Positions 1-10,800 of a DNA stretch of 64,000 bases are shown one piece after another (the first letter of the stretch is position 1; each line of letters begins with the position of its first letter). Made by a program: the position numbers and the translations under genes. The stretch comes from Streptomyces fodineus (lineage in GTDB: Bacteria; Actinomycetota; Actinomycetes; Streptomycetales; Streptomycetaceae): NCBI RefSeq assembly GCF_001735805.1, contig NZ_CP017248.1:1736001-1800000 (forward strand), in the 5' to 3' direction. The notes under the pieces were generated by a model. It was not told where the DNA came from and ran no database searches. It saw only the letters and a program-made list of their open reading frames with translations.

Positions 1-3000
1 TCCGCGAAGCGCACGGCGTCCCGCACATGGCGCACCCAGTACGCGGGGTGCTCCAGCTCGCCCGGTGCGGCGAGGGCGCCGGAGAGGTTGGACACGACCG
101 CGAGGCGTGCCGGCTCGTAGGTGACCGTCTCGGCGACGCGCCGGAACTCGTCGAGCATGGGGTCCATCAGCGGCGAGTGGAAGGCGTGCGAGACCCGCAG
201 CCGGGTCGTCTTGCGCCCCTCGGCGGCCAGGGCCTCGGCGACCTCGGTGACGACCTCCGCCACCCCCGAGAGGACCACCGCGGCGGGCCCGTTCACCGCG
301 GCGACGGACGCGGCCGCCTCGTGTCCGGCCAGCGCGGCCCGTACCTCGTCCTCGCTCGCCTGTACGGCCACCATGGCACCGTCGCGCGGCAGCGCCCCCA
401 TCAGGCGTCCGCGCGCGGCGACCAGACGGGCCGCGTCGGCCAGCGAGAACACGCCCGCCACGTGTGCGGCGGCCAGTTCGCCGATGGAGTGCCCGACGAG
501 CACGGCGGGTTCGACGCCGAGGGACGTCAGGAGCCGGTAGGCGGCCACCTCGAAGGCGAACAGCGCGGGTTGGGTGATCGCCGTCTCGTCGAGCAGCCCG
601 GCCGTCGCGGACCCGGGTTCGGCGCAGACGACCGCGTCGACGGGGTGCTCCAGCAGGGGGTCGAGTTCCGCGCAGACCTCGCGCCAGGCCTCGGCGAACA
701 CCGGGAAGGCCGCGCTCAGTTCCCGGCTCATGCCCAGGCGCTGGCTGCCCTGCCCGGAGAAGAGGACACCGACGCCGGGCGGCGCCGACGCGTGACCGGT
801 GATCACGCCGGACTCCCGCTGCCCTCGGGCCAGGGCGTCGAGTCCGGCGAGGAGTTCCTCCCGGTCCGAGCCGATGACCACGGCACGGTGGTCGAGGACC
901 GCGCGCTGGGTGGCCAGGGACAGAGCCACGTCGGCCGGGTGTGCGGCGGTCTCGGCGGAGAGCGCGGCGGCCAGCTTGCGCGCCTGCCCGGCCAGCGCCC
1001 TGGCGCTGTGCGCCGACACCGGCCACACCGTCTCACCCCGGGGCGGCGTGGCCGAGGGGGCGGCGGGCTCGACGGGGTCGCCCTGCTCGATGATCACGTG
1101 CGCGTTGGTGCCGCTGATCCCGAACGAGGAGACGCCGGCGCGCCGGGGCCGCTGCGCCCGCGGCCAGTCGCGCCGTTCGGCCAGCAGCCGCACGGCGCCC
1201 GAGGACCAGTCGACCCGGCTGGAGGGCTGCTCGGCGTGCAGGGTCCTGGGCAGCTCTCCCGCACGCATCGCCATGATCATCTTGATGATTCCGGCGACGC
1301 CCGCGGCGGCCTGGGTGTGGCCGATGTTGGACTTCAGCGATCCCAGCCACAGCGGGTCCTCGCGGTCCCGGCCGTAGACGGACAGCAGGGCCTGTGCCTC
1401 GATCGGGTCGCCGAGGCTGGTGCCGGTGCCGTGCGCCTCCACCGCGTCGACCTCGGCCGGCGACAGGGCGGCCGAGGCGAGGGCCTGGCGGATCACCCGT
1501 TCCTGGGAGGGACCGTTGGGCGCGGTGAGGCCGTTGCTCTCGCCGTCCTGGTTGATCGCGCTGCCGCGCAGCACGGCCAGCACACGGCGCCCGCGCCGCC
1601 GGGCGTCGGACAGCCGCTCCAGCACCAGCACGCCGACGCCCTCGGACCATCCGGTGCCGTCGGCGGCGTCGGAGAACGCCTTGCAGCGGCCGTCGGCGGC
1701 CAGCCCGCCCTGCCGGGCGAACTCGACGAACATGCCCGGGGTGGACATCACGGTGACACCGCCCGCGAGGGCGAGCGAGCAGTCACCGGAGCGCAGAGAC
1801 TGGGCGGCCAGGTGCACGGCGACCAGGGAGGAGGAGCAGGCGGTGTCGACGGTGACGGCCGGTCCCTCCAGGCCGAGGCTGTAGGCGATCCGTCCGGAGA
1901 CGACGCTGCCGGAACCGCCGGTCAGCGCATGGCCCGCGAGGTTGCCGGAGACGTCCTGCAGGCGCGGCAGGTAGTCCTGGGCCATGGCGCCCATGAACAC
2001 CGCGGTGCCGGTGCGGCGCAGCTGCGCCGGGTCCTGGCCCGCGTGCTCCAGCGCCTCCCACACGGCTTCCAGGGCGAGCCGCTGCTGCGGGTCCATGGCG
2101 AGGGCCTCGCGGGGGCTGATCCGGAAGAAGCCGGCGTCGAAGTCCGCCGCGCCGTCCAGGAAGCCGCCGGCGGGCACGAAGTCCGCGTCCACGTCGACCT
2201 GCCAGCCCCGGTCCTCGGGGAAGCCGGTGATCGCGTCGACGCCGTCGGCGACCAGCCGCCACAGATCCTCGGGGGTGGCGACACCGCCGGGCAGCCGGCA
2301 GCTCATGCCGACGATCGCGATCGGCTCGTCGGCGGCCGGGACGGGGACGTGAACCGCGCCGGCCCCGTCCTCGCCCTCACCGGAGAAGCGCTCGCACAGG
2401 TGCCGCACGAGAGCGGCGGGGGTGGGGTGGTCGTAGGCCGTGGAGGCGGGCAGCTGCAGGCCGGTCGCGGCGCCCAGCCGGTCGCGCAGCTGCACCGCCG
2501 TCACCGAGTCGAAGCCGAGTTCCTTGAAGGTGTGGTCCGCCCCGATCCGCGCGGTGTCGGCGTGCCCGAGCAGCACCGCCGCCTCCCCGCGCACCAGCGT
2601 CCACAGCTCCTGCTCGGACATCCCCGCGGCCGGGGGCGGGTCCATGGGCGCCGCGGCGGCGGGCACCGGCCGCGCGGCGGGTGTCTCGACGGCCGCGCCG
2701 TCGATCCAGTAGGTCTCGCGCTGGAAGGCGTACGTCGGCAGCGGCACGCGCCGGGCTCCGGTGAACCGGCGCCGCCAGTCGACGTCGACGCCCCGGCTGT
2801 GCAGCTCGGCCATGGACAGCAGCAGGCGGTGCGTCTCGTCCTCGTGGCGGCGCAGCGTGGACTGTACGACGGCGGAGCCAGCCGTGGCGGCGATGTGCAT
2901 CGCCAGCACCGGGTGCGGGCTGACCTCCACGAACACGCCGTATCCGGCGTCGGTCAGGGCTTGCACGGTGTCGGCGAAGCGGACCGGCTCGCGCAGGTTC

Positions 3001-5321
3001 CGGTACCAGTACTCGGCGTCCAGGGTGGCCGGGTCGACCCGACCGGCGACGACGGTCGAGTAGAACGCCACGCCGGTGTCGGTGGTCTCGGCGCCCGCGA
3101 CGCCGCGCAGCACGTCCTCGCGGATGGATTCGACGTGGTCGCAGTGGGAGGCGTAGTCGACCGGCACGATCCGGGCGCGGCTGCCCCGGGCCTCGCAGGC
3201 GGCGACGGCCGCGCGGACGGCGTCGGGGTCGCCGGAGATCACCACGGTGCCGGGCGAGTTCACCGCCCCGATCGAGACGCGGGACTGGTCGACCTGGTCG
3301 GCGGGCAGGTCCAGGACGGCCATCAGGCCCCGCCCGGACAGCTTCTCGGTGATGATCCGCGCGCGGGCCACGATCAGCCGCACACCGTCGGCCAGGGAGA
3401 GGATGCCGGCCGCGGTCGCGGCGGCGATCTCGCCCTGGGAGTGGCCGATGACCGCGTCGGGTGCCACGCCGGCCGCGCGCCACACCTCGGCCAGCGAGAC
3501 CATGACGGCGAACAGCGCGGGCTGTACGACGTCCATCCGCTTCAGGGCGGCCTCGTCGCCGAGCACGTCCCGCAGCGACCAGCCGGCGAACTGCCGCAGC
3601 AGGCGCTCGCACTCGTCCATGCGGGCGGCGAACACCTCGTCGGTGTCCCACAGCCCCTGGGCCATGCCGACCCAGTGCGCGCCCTGGCCGGAGAACACCC
3701 ACACCACGCCGGTGCCCTCGGCGGCGGTGCCGGTGACGACCCGCACCGACGGCTGTCCGTCCGCCAGCGCGGCGAGTCCGTCGAGCAGTTCCTCGCGGTC
3801 GGCGGCGAGCACGACGCCCCGGCTCTTCAGCGCGGACCGGGTGGTCGCGGCGGAGTGGCCGACGTCCAGGGGGTGCAGGCCGGTGCCGCCCTGCACCCAG
3901 TCGTGCAGCCGGCGGGCCTGGGCCCGCAGGGCCTGGGGGGTCCGCGCGGACAGGGTGACCGGGACCGGGGTGGCGGGCGGCGCGGGCTCGGCCGCCGGCT
4001 GCGGCTCGGGCCCGGACTCGGGGGCGGCGACGACGAGGTGGCAGTTGGTGCCGCCGATACCGAAGGAGCTGACGCCGGCCAGCCGGGGGCCGTCGGGCCA
4101 GGGCGCGGCGGCGGCGTTGACCCGCAGCTTCCACTCCTGAAGGGGGATGTCCGGGTTCGGCGTGCGGTAGTTGAGGCTGGCGGGCAGCAGACCGTGCCGC
4201 ATCGACAGGGCGACCTTGATCAGGCCCAGGACGCCCGCGGCCGCGTCGAGGTGGCCGATGTTGGTCTTCACCGATCCGACCAGCAGCGGCTGCGCGGCGT
4301 CGCGGCCCTCGCCGAACACGTCGGCCAGGGCGCTCGCCTCGACCGGGTCGCCCGCCCGAGTGCCGGTGCCGTGCAGTTCGACGTACCGCACCTGGTCGGG
4401 TGCCACACGGGCGGCGCGGCAGGCCTCGCTCAGCAGGGCGCTCTGCGCCTGGGCGTTGGGGACGGTCAGCGCGCCGGGGCCGTCGTGGTTGACGGCGCCG
4501 CCGAGCAGCACGCAGTACACGGGATCGCCGTCCGCGATCGCGTCGGCCAGGCGCTTGAGTACGACCACACCCGCGCCCTCGCCGCGGACGAAACCGTTGG
4601 CGCGGGCGTCGAAGGTGTAGCTGCGGCAGTCCGGCGACAGCGCCCCGGAGCGGGCGAAGGCGATCGTGCTCTCCGGTACGAGGTTCAGGTGGACGCCGCC
4701 GGCCAGCGCCAGGCGGGCGGTGCCCGCCCGCAGGGTTTCGCAGGCCATGTGCACCGCGACGAGGGAGGACGACTGCGCGGTGTCCACGGTCAGGCTCGGC
4801 CCGTGCAGGCCCAGTTGGTGCGACACCCGGTTGGCGATCAGGCCGCGGCCCAGACCGGCGATGGAGTGGTGGGACAGCGCCGCGCCGCCGTGCCGGTGCG
4901 CCAGGGAGGCGTAGTCGTCCCCGGTGGCGCCCAGGAACACCGCGGTGGCGCTGCCGCGCAGGCTCTCCACCGGGAGGAAGGCGTCTTCCAGTGCCTCCCA
5001 GCTCAGTTCGAGCACCATGCGCTGGCGCGGGTCCATCACCGCGGCCTCGCGCGGGGAGATGCCGAAGAAGCCCGCGTCGAAGTCGGCGACGCGGTCGACG
5101 AAGCCGCCCTGCGGGTGGCGCGCCAGTTCGGCGACGTCCGTGGGCCACCGGTCGGCTGGGGCGTCCGCTATCGCGTGCTCGCCCTCCCTCAGTAGCTTCC
5201 AGAAGGCGCGGACGTCCTCGGCGCCCGGGACCCGGCACGACATTCCGATGACGGCGACGGCATTTCGATCCACCCCCTGGTCCATCCCGGTGAGCCCTTC
5301 CCCGAACTCGTTCACGCCCAT
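1..5321 (-). CDS. Type I PKS gene A (partial): KSQ loading module and start of module 1
   Basis: This gene starts the polyketide chain. I translated it from ATG at 5321; GGAG lies just upstream. About 1,773 residues are seen and it continues past the left edge. Domains: KSQ (about 25-450) with DTAQSSS at the active site, so Gln183 replaces the nucleophilic Cys; AT (Ser628 in GHSQGE, plus YASH, the methylmalonyl signature); ACP (Ser939 in GFDS); a normal KS (Cys1162 in DTACSSS); AT (Ser1612 in GHSIGE, plus HAFH, the malonyl signature), cut off before its end. KSQ domains decarboxylate the loaded extender, so a propionyl starter made from methylmalonyl-ACP is inferred. There is no coiled-coil N-terminal docking domain, as expected for the first protein. 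It lies downstream of the terminal TE-bearing gene F, separated by the P450 and DUF2867 genes and a hairpin, so it may have its own promoter. Confidence 0.95.
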   Translation of the reverse strand, partial: MGVNEFGEGLTGMDQGVDRNAVAVIGMSCRVPGAEDVRAFWKLLREGEHAIADAPADRWPTDVAELARHPQGGFVDRVADFDAGFFGISPREAAVMDPRQRMVLELSWEALEDAFLPVESLRGSATAVFLGATGDDYASLAHRHGGAALSHHSIAGLGRGLIANRVSHQLGLHGPSLTVDTAQSSSLVAVHMACETLRAGTARLALAGGVHLNLVPESTIAFARSGALSPDCRSYTFDARANGFVRGEGAGVVVLKRLADAIADGDPVYCVLLGGAVNHDGPGALTVPNAQAQSALLSEACRAARVAPDQVRYVELHGTGTRAGDPVEASALADVFGEGRDAAQPLLVGSVKTNIGHLDAAAGVLGLIKVALSMRHGLLPASLNYRTPNPDIPLQEWKLRVNAAAAPWPDGPRLAGVSSFGIGGTNCHLVVAAPESGPEPQPAAEPAPPATPVPVTLSARTPQALRAQARRLHDWVQGGTGLHPLDVGHSAATTRSALKSRGVVLAADREELLDGLAALADGQPSVRVVTGTAAEGTGVVWVFSGQGAHWVGMAQGLWDTDEVFAARMDECERLLRQFAGWSLRDVLGDEAALKRMDVVQPALFAVMVSLAEVWRAAGVAPDAVIGHSQGEIAAATAAGILSLADGVRLIVARARIITEKLSGRGLMAVLDLPADQVDQSRVSIGAVNSPGTVVISGDPDAVRAAVAACEARGSRARIVPVDYASHCDHVESIREDVLRGVAGAETTDTGVAFYSTVVAGRVDPATLDAEYWYRNLREPVRFADTVQALTDAGYGVFVEVSPHPVLAMHIAATAGSAVVQSTLRRHEDETHRLLLSMAELHSRGVDVDWRRRFTGARRVPLPTYAFQRETYWIDGAAVETPAARPVPAAAAPMDPPPAAGMSEQELWTLVRGEAAVLLGHADTARIGADHTFKELGFDSVTAVQLRDRLGAATGLQLPASTAYDHPTPAALVRHLCERFSGEGEDGAGAVHVPVPAADEPIAIVGMSCRLPGGVATPEDLWRLVADGVDAITGFPEDRGWQVDVDADFVPAGGFLDGAADFDAGFFRISPREALAMDPQQRLALEAVWEALEHAGQDPAQLRRTGTAVFMGAMAQDYLPRLQDVSGNLAGHALTGGSGSVVSGRIAYSLGLEGPAVTVDTACSSSLVAVHLAAQSLRSGDCSLALAGGVTVMSTPGMFVEFARQGGLAADGRCKAFSDAADGTGWSEGVGVLVLERLSDARRRGRRVLAVLRGSAINQDGESNGLTAPNGPSQERVIRQALASAALSPAEVDAVEAHGTGTSLGDPIEAQALLSVYGRDREDPLWLGSLKSNIGHTQAAAGVAGIIKMIMAMRAGELPRTLHAEQPSSRVDWSSGAVRLLAERRDWPRAQRPRRAGVSSFGISGTNAHVIIEQGDPVEPAAPSATPPRGETVWPVSAHSARALAGQARKLAAALSAETAAHPADVALSLATQRAVLDHRAVVIGSDREELLAGLDALARGQRESGVITGHASAPPGVGVLFSGQGSQRLGMSRELSAAFPVFAEAWREVCAELDPLLEHPVDAVVCAEPGSATAGLLDETAITQPALFAFEVAAYRLLTSLGVEPAVLVGHSIGELAAAHVAGVFSLADAARLVAARGRLMGALPRDGAMVAVQASEDEVRAALAGHEAAASVAAVNGPAAVVLSGVAEVVTEVAEALAAEGRKTTRLRVSHAFHSPLMDPMLDEFRRVAETVTYEPARLAVVSNLSGALAAPGELEHPAYWVRHVRDAVRFA

Positions 5322-5476
5322 AGAGCTCCAGCCCTCTCTACCCCTTTGGCTGCTCTGCACGATCCGTGAACGGCCCCCGCAGATACACTTTCGCGGCCTC
5401 TCATTCGGCGAATTTCCGTGCCGGGCAAGAGCTTCACGCGGCGGGGCGGTGCCGGTCGGCGCCTGTTTCCGGGCAG

Positions 5477-5516
5477 CCCTGATGGCCGACGCGGTGTTCC
5501 GCGCCGGCCGTCAGGG
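5477..5516 (-). terminator. Hairpin downstream of the DUF2867 gene
   Basis: Arms at 5477-5488 and 5505-5516 pair at 11 of 12 positions, and GCGG/CCGC pairs again inside the loop. It begins about 50 nt after the DUF2867 stop codon and lies before PKS gene A. There is no T-run, which is usual for actinomycete terminators. Confidence 0.5.
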
Positions 5517-5565
5517 TGTCGGGCTGTGTTCTGGGCCCGCCGGAGTCGTCACATGCGCCCCGGCC

Positions 5566-6150
5566 TCAGCCGGCCGTACGGGCCTTCCAGCCGCGGCCGA
5601 TCGTCCGGACCAGGGACGGCGTCACGAAGACACGCCGGAACGGCAGGATGACGGGCATGTAGACCTTCCCCAGCATGCCCTTCTTCTTGACCAGCACGGC
5701 CATCTGCGCGTGGTGCCTGCCGTTGCCGTCGTCCACCCAGCCGATGTGCATCACCGCGTGCACCGTCTTGTTGACGACCTCGGTCACCCACTCGTCGGAG
5801 GTCTGGTAGACCGACTTCATCGGCACCGTCCTCAGGTCCGGGCCGCGCGGACCCTCACGCAGGTCGTCCGGCAGCCGGTCCCGCAGGGAGGGGTTGCGCG
5901 GGCCGACGCCGTGCTCCGCTCCGTCCCACTTGAGGAGGGCACCGAGTCTCCAGCGGATCGCGAACAGCACCTTGTACGCCGGCGACGGGTCGAAGTCCCT
6001 GCCGTCGCCGGCGAACTGCTCGACCAGGAGGGGCAGATCGCCGGGTCCTCCGGGGGTGTCCAGGTCCCATACGTCCTCGACCTCGAAGTCCTTGATGAAC
6101 GCGTGGATCCGCCACGGCCGTTCGGTGAACGCGGTGTTCGGCAGCCTCAT
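5566..6150 (-). CDS. DUF2867 family protein
   Basis: The protein has 194 residues and no signal peptide or membrane segment. It begins MRLPNTAFTERPWRIH and contains FAIRWRLG and a central HIGWV block, a pattern I recognise from actinobacterial DUF2867 proteins. Their biochemical role is not established. The start at 6150 has GAGAGGG upstream. It lies 157 nt downstream of the P450 on the same strand, and a hairpin follows it, so it may share the P450 transcript. Its place between the P450 and the loading-module gene suggests a link to the cluster, perhaps in tailoring, but the sequence shows no catalytic motif I can name. Confidence 0.75.
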   Translation of the reverse strand: MRLPNTAFTERPWRIHAFIKDFEVEDVWDLDTPGGPGDLPLLVEQFAGDGRDFDPSPAYKVLFAIRWRLGALLKWDGAEHGVGPRNPSLRDRLPDDLREGPRGPDLRTVPMKSVYQTSDEWVTEVVNKTVHAVMHIGWVDDGNGRHHAQMAVLVKKKGMLGKVYMPVILPFRRVFVTPSLVRTIGRGWKARTAG

Positions 6151-6307
6151 GCAGTTTCCCTCTCTCGTGCCACGGTCGCGCGGATGCGCGCGGGAGCTGA
6201 ACCGGTCACGCGCGACGGCACCAACGTACCCGGGGGTGCGTCGGCCGACCGCGGGAAGTCGCCGTCGACCGCCCGCAGTCGGCTTGGCCGCACGTGACGG
6301 CCCCGCC

Positions 6308-7747
6308 TCAGGCCGTGGCCGCCCGGGCTGTCACCTTGCGCGGGCGGAACACCATCCGGGCACCCTTGCGCGGAATGTTGACCACCGTACGGCTGTGCGC
6401 GGACTCCGGCTCGGCGTCGGCGCGTTCGACATCGCAGGTCGCAAGGATCTCGGTCAGTGTCGCCTTCAGCTCCATCAGCGCGATCCGGTCGCCGAGGCAC
6501 CGGGTGTGGCCGCCGCCGAACGGGATCCAGGTGTGCGAGGCGGGCTTGACGCCGAGGAAGCGCTCCGGCCGGAACTCGTCCGGCTGCGGGTAGTTGTGCT
6601 CGTCCCGGTTGAGCAGGTAGGCGCTGGCCCACAGGCGGTCGCCGGGCGCGTAGCGCACGCCGCCGATCTCGACCGGCTTGACCACCTCGCGGGGGACGAT
6701 CTGCTGGATCGGCGGGCCGAGCCGCAGCACCTCGTGCACCACCGCCGTCAGGTACTCGTCGCTCGTCCCGTCCTCGATCTCCGCGCGCAGGCGCTCGACC
6801 ACGTGCGGGTGCCGGGTGAGGAACTCCAGCGCCCAGCAGATGGCCGAGGCGGTGGTCTCCGTACCGGCGAGGAACTGGGTCATGATCTCGTCTCGCATCT
6901 CGACCCGGCTCGGTGCGGCACCGTCCGCGTCGGTGATGCCGAGCATCACGCCCAGCAGGTCGTCGCCGGAGGCGCCGGACCGCTCGCGCTCGGCGATGGC
7001 CTCGTCCACCATCCGGTGGACCCGCTCGCGGCGGGTCAGGAACTCGCCCACGCCGTTGGGCCGGAACAGGCGCATCCACGTCATCTTCCAGGACGGCAGC
7101 AGGTGGAACGGCTTCATCGTGCTCGGGCGGGAGTTGAACTCCAGCATCTTCATCACCTCCCCGAACATCTCGGGCTCGCAGGAGGGACGGTGCTCGCCGA
7201 AGAGGACTTCGAGGATCACCTTCGTGGTGTAGCGGTGCGCGAAGGGGTGGACCGGTACGGCCCGGTCGCGCGGCCAGGACGCGACCTCGTGCTTGGCGAG
7301 GCGGACGACCTCCTGCTGGACCCGCTTCAGCGCGTCGCCGCGGAAGCTCGGCATGACGCTGCGCCGCCGGGCGGTGTGCTCCTGCTCGTCCAGCCAGGCC
7401 AGGCCGTTCTGGCCGGTCCACTTCTCGATGGGGGTGTTGCTGGACCCGGTGTGCAGGACGTCCCGGGGCGCCAGGAACATCTGCTTGACGTCCTCCGGTG
7501 CCGATATCACATAGAGCGGAACGCCGGGGATGATCGTCACGCGGAACCTGCTGCCGTACTTGGCGCGGCAGTTCTTCAGATAGGGCTCCGGGCGGGCCCA
7601 GATGCTCAGCACCTGCTTCAGCCGGGGCATGTCCACCACCGGCAGCGCGGTGGAGGGAACGACCTCCTGCGGGGCCGGTGCGGAGTGGGCGACCGGGCAC
7701 GTGCCCCCCGTGGCCGCCGCGTCGTGAGCGTTGCTGGAGTGGTCCAT
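6308..7747 (-). CDS. Cytochrome P450
   Basis: A haem-thiolate monooxygenase of 479 residues, expected to oxidise the released polyketide using ferredoxin-borne electrons. I-helix motif AGTETT, K-helix ExxR in EVLRL, and the haem-binding loop FGGGHTRCLG with ligand Cys417 are all present. The Cys loop reads HTRCLG rather than the HxCLG form common in Streptomyces CYP105/107, so it probably belongs to a less common family. ATG at 7747 is preferred because AAGGAAG lies 10 nt upstream. An in-frame ATG at 7819 overlaps the stop of PKS gene F as ATGA and would add 24 residues. No ferredoxin gene is seen in the window. The position directly after the TE gene fits a tailoring step on the finished chain. 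Confidence 0.93.
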   Translation of the reverse strand: MDHSSNAHDAAATGGTCPVAHSAPAPQEVVPSTALPVVDMPRLKQVLSIWARPEPYLKNCRAKYGSRFRVTIIPGVPLYVISAPEDVKQMFLAPRDVLHTGSSNTPIEKWTGQNGLAWLDEQEHTARRRSVMPSFRGDALKRVQQEVVRLAKHEVASWPRDRAVPVHPFAHRYTTKVILEVLFGEHRPSCEPEMFGEVMKMLEFNSRPSTMKPFHLLPSWKMTWMRLFRPNGVGEFLTRRERVHRMVDEAIAERERSGASGDDLLGVMLGITDADGAAPSRVEMRDEIMTQFLAGTETTASAICWALEFLTRHPHVVERLRAEIEDGTSDEYLTAVVHEVLRLGPPIQQIVPREVVKPVEIGGVRYAPGDRLWASAYLLNRDEHNYPQPDEFRPERFLGVKPASHTWIPFGGGHTRCLGDRIALMELKATLTEILATCDVERADAEPESAHSRTVVNIPRKGARMVFRPRKVTARAATA

Positions 7748-7757
7748 GGTCTCGTTG

Positions 7758-7764
7758 CTTCCTT
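7758..7764 (-). promoter_or_regulatory. Ribosome binding site that favours the shorter P450 start
   Basis: AAGGAAG on the minus strand is spaced 10 nt from ATG 7747. The alternative ATG at 7819 has no comparable Shine-Dalgarno site but is positioned for translational coupling with gene F. Confidence 0.5.
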
Positions 7765-7815
7765 GTCTCGTTGGCGCTCGGGTCACGTGCTCGGGCTTGG
7801 GGTATGCGGCGCCGC

Positions 7816-10800
7816 TCATGGCTCGATCCACCGTTCGATCGCGTCCGCGGTGTCCGCGGCGGCGGCCCCGATCAGGGCGAAGTGGTCGGCGGCGACGTCG
7901 GCGTGCTCGTCGGTGTCCTCCCACCGCGGGCCGTCCGGCGCCGCGGCGCCGAGAGGTTCGGCCGCCCGGATCATCAGGGTCCGGGCGGCGACGGTCTGCG
8001 GCGGCAGGCCGGTGAACAGGCGCAGGTAGGCACCCATGGACAGCCAGCCGGCGTCGTCGATGGAGATCTCGCGCCGCTCCTGGTCGAGGATCCCGGACAG
8101 CAGGGCGGCGAACGCGCCACCGCCCCCGTCGCCGTCGAACGCGAGCGTGTCGATCAGGGCGACCCCGGCGAGCGCGGCACCGCGGGACTCCAGGCGCCCG
8201 GCCAGCGCACGCGCCACGGCACCGCCCATGGAGTAGCCGACCAGGACGAACGGCGCGTCACCGACGGCCGCGCGGATCGCGTCGTCCAGTACCTCCAGGG
8301 CGACCTCCCGGGACTGCGGGGCGAGCCCGGTCCCGAAGCCCGGCAGGGAGCAGACGTAGACGTCCCGCACTCCCTCGAAGCGGTCGGCCAGGCGCATGAA
8401 CTGTTCCTGGCCGGAGCCGACCACGTACACGTACGACGGCACGCAGACGATCTTCACCCGGCCCGGTCCGCAGGCCAGTTGGGCGAGGCGTCCGCCGGTG
8501 TCGGGCAGCTCGGCGGCCGACGCGAAGGCCGGTCCCTCGCTCGCGGCGGCCACCAGGTGCCGCAGCGCCTCCGGCATGGTTCCGGACGCGGCGGCCTGCC
8601 GGAGCCGCACACCGATCGTCTCCGCGGCGGGCTCGGGCGCACCGGCGGCCGGTGCGCCGGAGCCGACCCGCTTGAGCAGCTGCCGGGCGAGCTCCGCCGG
8701 GGTCGGGTGCTCGAAGACGAACGACACGGGCAGCCGCAGGCCGGTGGCCTGCGCCAGCCGGTTGCGCAGCTGGACCGCGCTCATCGAGTCCATGCCGAGT
8801 TCCTTGAGCCTGCGCTCGGCGTCGATCCGGTCGTCGGCCGTGTGGCCGAGCACCGCCGCGACGTGCGCCGCGACCAGTTCGAGCACGATCCGTTCGCGGT
8901 CCGCGTCCAAGACGCCCGTAAGCCGCTGCGCCAGCGACCCGCCGCCCGCCTCCGGCTTTGCGGGCAGCCGGACCAGGCCGCGCAGCAGCGCCGGCAGCGT
9001 CCGGTCGAGAGCCTGCGCACGCAGGGCCGCGAGGTCCGGCACCACCGGCGCCACGAGCGCGGCGTCCACGGCGAGGGCCTGGTCGAACAGCTCCAGGGCG
9101 CGCTCGACCGACAGCTCGGCGGTGCCCGGGGACGCGGCGTCTGACTCCCACGGGCCCCACGCCAGCACGGTGCCCGCGAGACCGGCCGCGCGCCGCGCCC
9201 GCACCAGCGCCTCCCCGGCCGCCTCGGCCGCCGGGTCCTCGGCCGGGCCGCCGGCGAGGGAGCGGAACGAGCCGAACACCACGAAGGCGGAGAGACCGGC
9301 CCGCTCGGTCAACGTGTGCAGCCGCCAGGCAAGTTCCAGTCCCCCGGGCCCGCCCGCGGCGTGGACGACCGCGGTGAGCGGCCGGTCCAGGGACCCGACC
9401 ACCGTGGCCAGCCGGCCGGGATCGGGCGCCTCGACACGGGCCCGCGCACCGAGTTCCGCCAGCTGCCCGACCAGCGCGTCCGCGGCGGCGCACGGCTCGC
9501 CGAGCAGCAGCAGGTTGCGGACGCCGTGGTGGGCGGCCAGGTGCCTGGCCAGCGCCGCACCCCGAGGGGTCAGGCCGCCGGTGATCAGCACCGTGCCGTC
9601 CGGGTCCCAGACCCCGTCCCGGCCGGCGGAGCCGGCCGGAACCGGAGCCAGCCGCGGGGCCAGCAACTGCCCGGCACGCAGGGCCAGTTGCGGCTCGTCG
9701 GCACCAAGCACCGCACCCCAGTCCGGTTCGGCGTCCTCGTCCACGTCCACGACGAGGAACCGGCCGGGATACCCGGACTGCGCCGCCCGCAGCACGGCCC
9801 GGACCGCCGCCTGCGCCGGGTCGGGGACCTCCCCGTCCCGCACCGCCACCGCCCGGCGCGTCGCCACGACCAGCACCGGGTCACCGGCCCGCTCGCGGTC
9901 CGTCCAGCGCCGTACCAGGGCCGCGGCCTCGTCGGCCGCGGCGCGCACCGCCGAGGGATCGTCGCCGGCGGGCGTGGCGATCGGGGCGAGCACGGCCTGC
10001 GGGGCTGCCGCTCCGCCGTCCACGGCCCGTTCGAGTTCCGCCAGATCGGCGTACCGGTCCGTCACCGCCCCGGCGGCCCCGCCCAGCGCGGCCAGCCGCA
10101 CCGGCGTGGCCGCACCGGCCGGAACCGGAACCCAGTCGACGCGGTACAGCGCGCTCTGGCCACGACGCAGCTCCTCCAGGTGAGCCGGGTCGGCCTCCTG
10201 GAAGGCGACGCGGTCCACGCCGAGGACGAGCCCACCGTCCGCGTCGAAGACGTCCAGCCGCAGGGTGTCCCCTTCGACGACGACGCGTGCACGGCCCCCG
10301 CCGACGCCGGGTGCGGCCAGCCGCACCCCGGACCAGGAGACCGGCAGCATCGCCGCGCCCTGACCGGTGAAGCCCAACTGCCCGCTGTGCAGGGCGGACT
10401 CGAACAGGGCCGGGTGGACACCGAAGGATGCGGCGCCGATGTCCTCGGGCAGCGCGAGCTCGGCGTACACCTCGCTGCCGGAGCGCCACAGGGCCCGCAC
10501 CCCGTGCAGCGCCGGGCCGCAGTCCAGGCCGAGTTCGGCCAGCGCGGCGTACAGGGAGTCCACCGGCACCGGCTCCGCCCCGGCGGGCGGCCACTGGCCC
10601 GCCCAGCCCGCGGCGGGCTCGGTGTCCGGCGCAAGCCGGCCCGTGCAGTGGCGCACCGACTCGGCGCGCTGGTCACCGTCCGGGCGCGAGTGGAGGCTCA
10701 CCGACCGGCGGCCGTCCGCTCCGGGAGCGCCGACGATCGCCTGGATCTGCAGCGCCGCGCCGTCGGGCAGCAGCAGCGGCGCCTCGAACATCATCTCGTC

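Noticed and set aside
27..5195. Very long open frames on the plus strand opposite PKS genes, here and near 12202-17169, 21467-25594 and 29388-34259
   Set aside because: They are antisense shadows of high-GC coding DNA: Arg/His/Gly-rich, without domains, and exactly opposite conserved KS, AT and DH domains.
2377..5238. A long minus-strand Arg-rich frame inside PKS gene A
   Set aside because: It is out of phase with the frame that encodes KSQ-AT-ACP, and its product has no recognisable domain.
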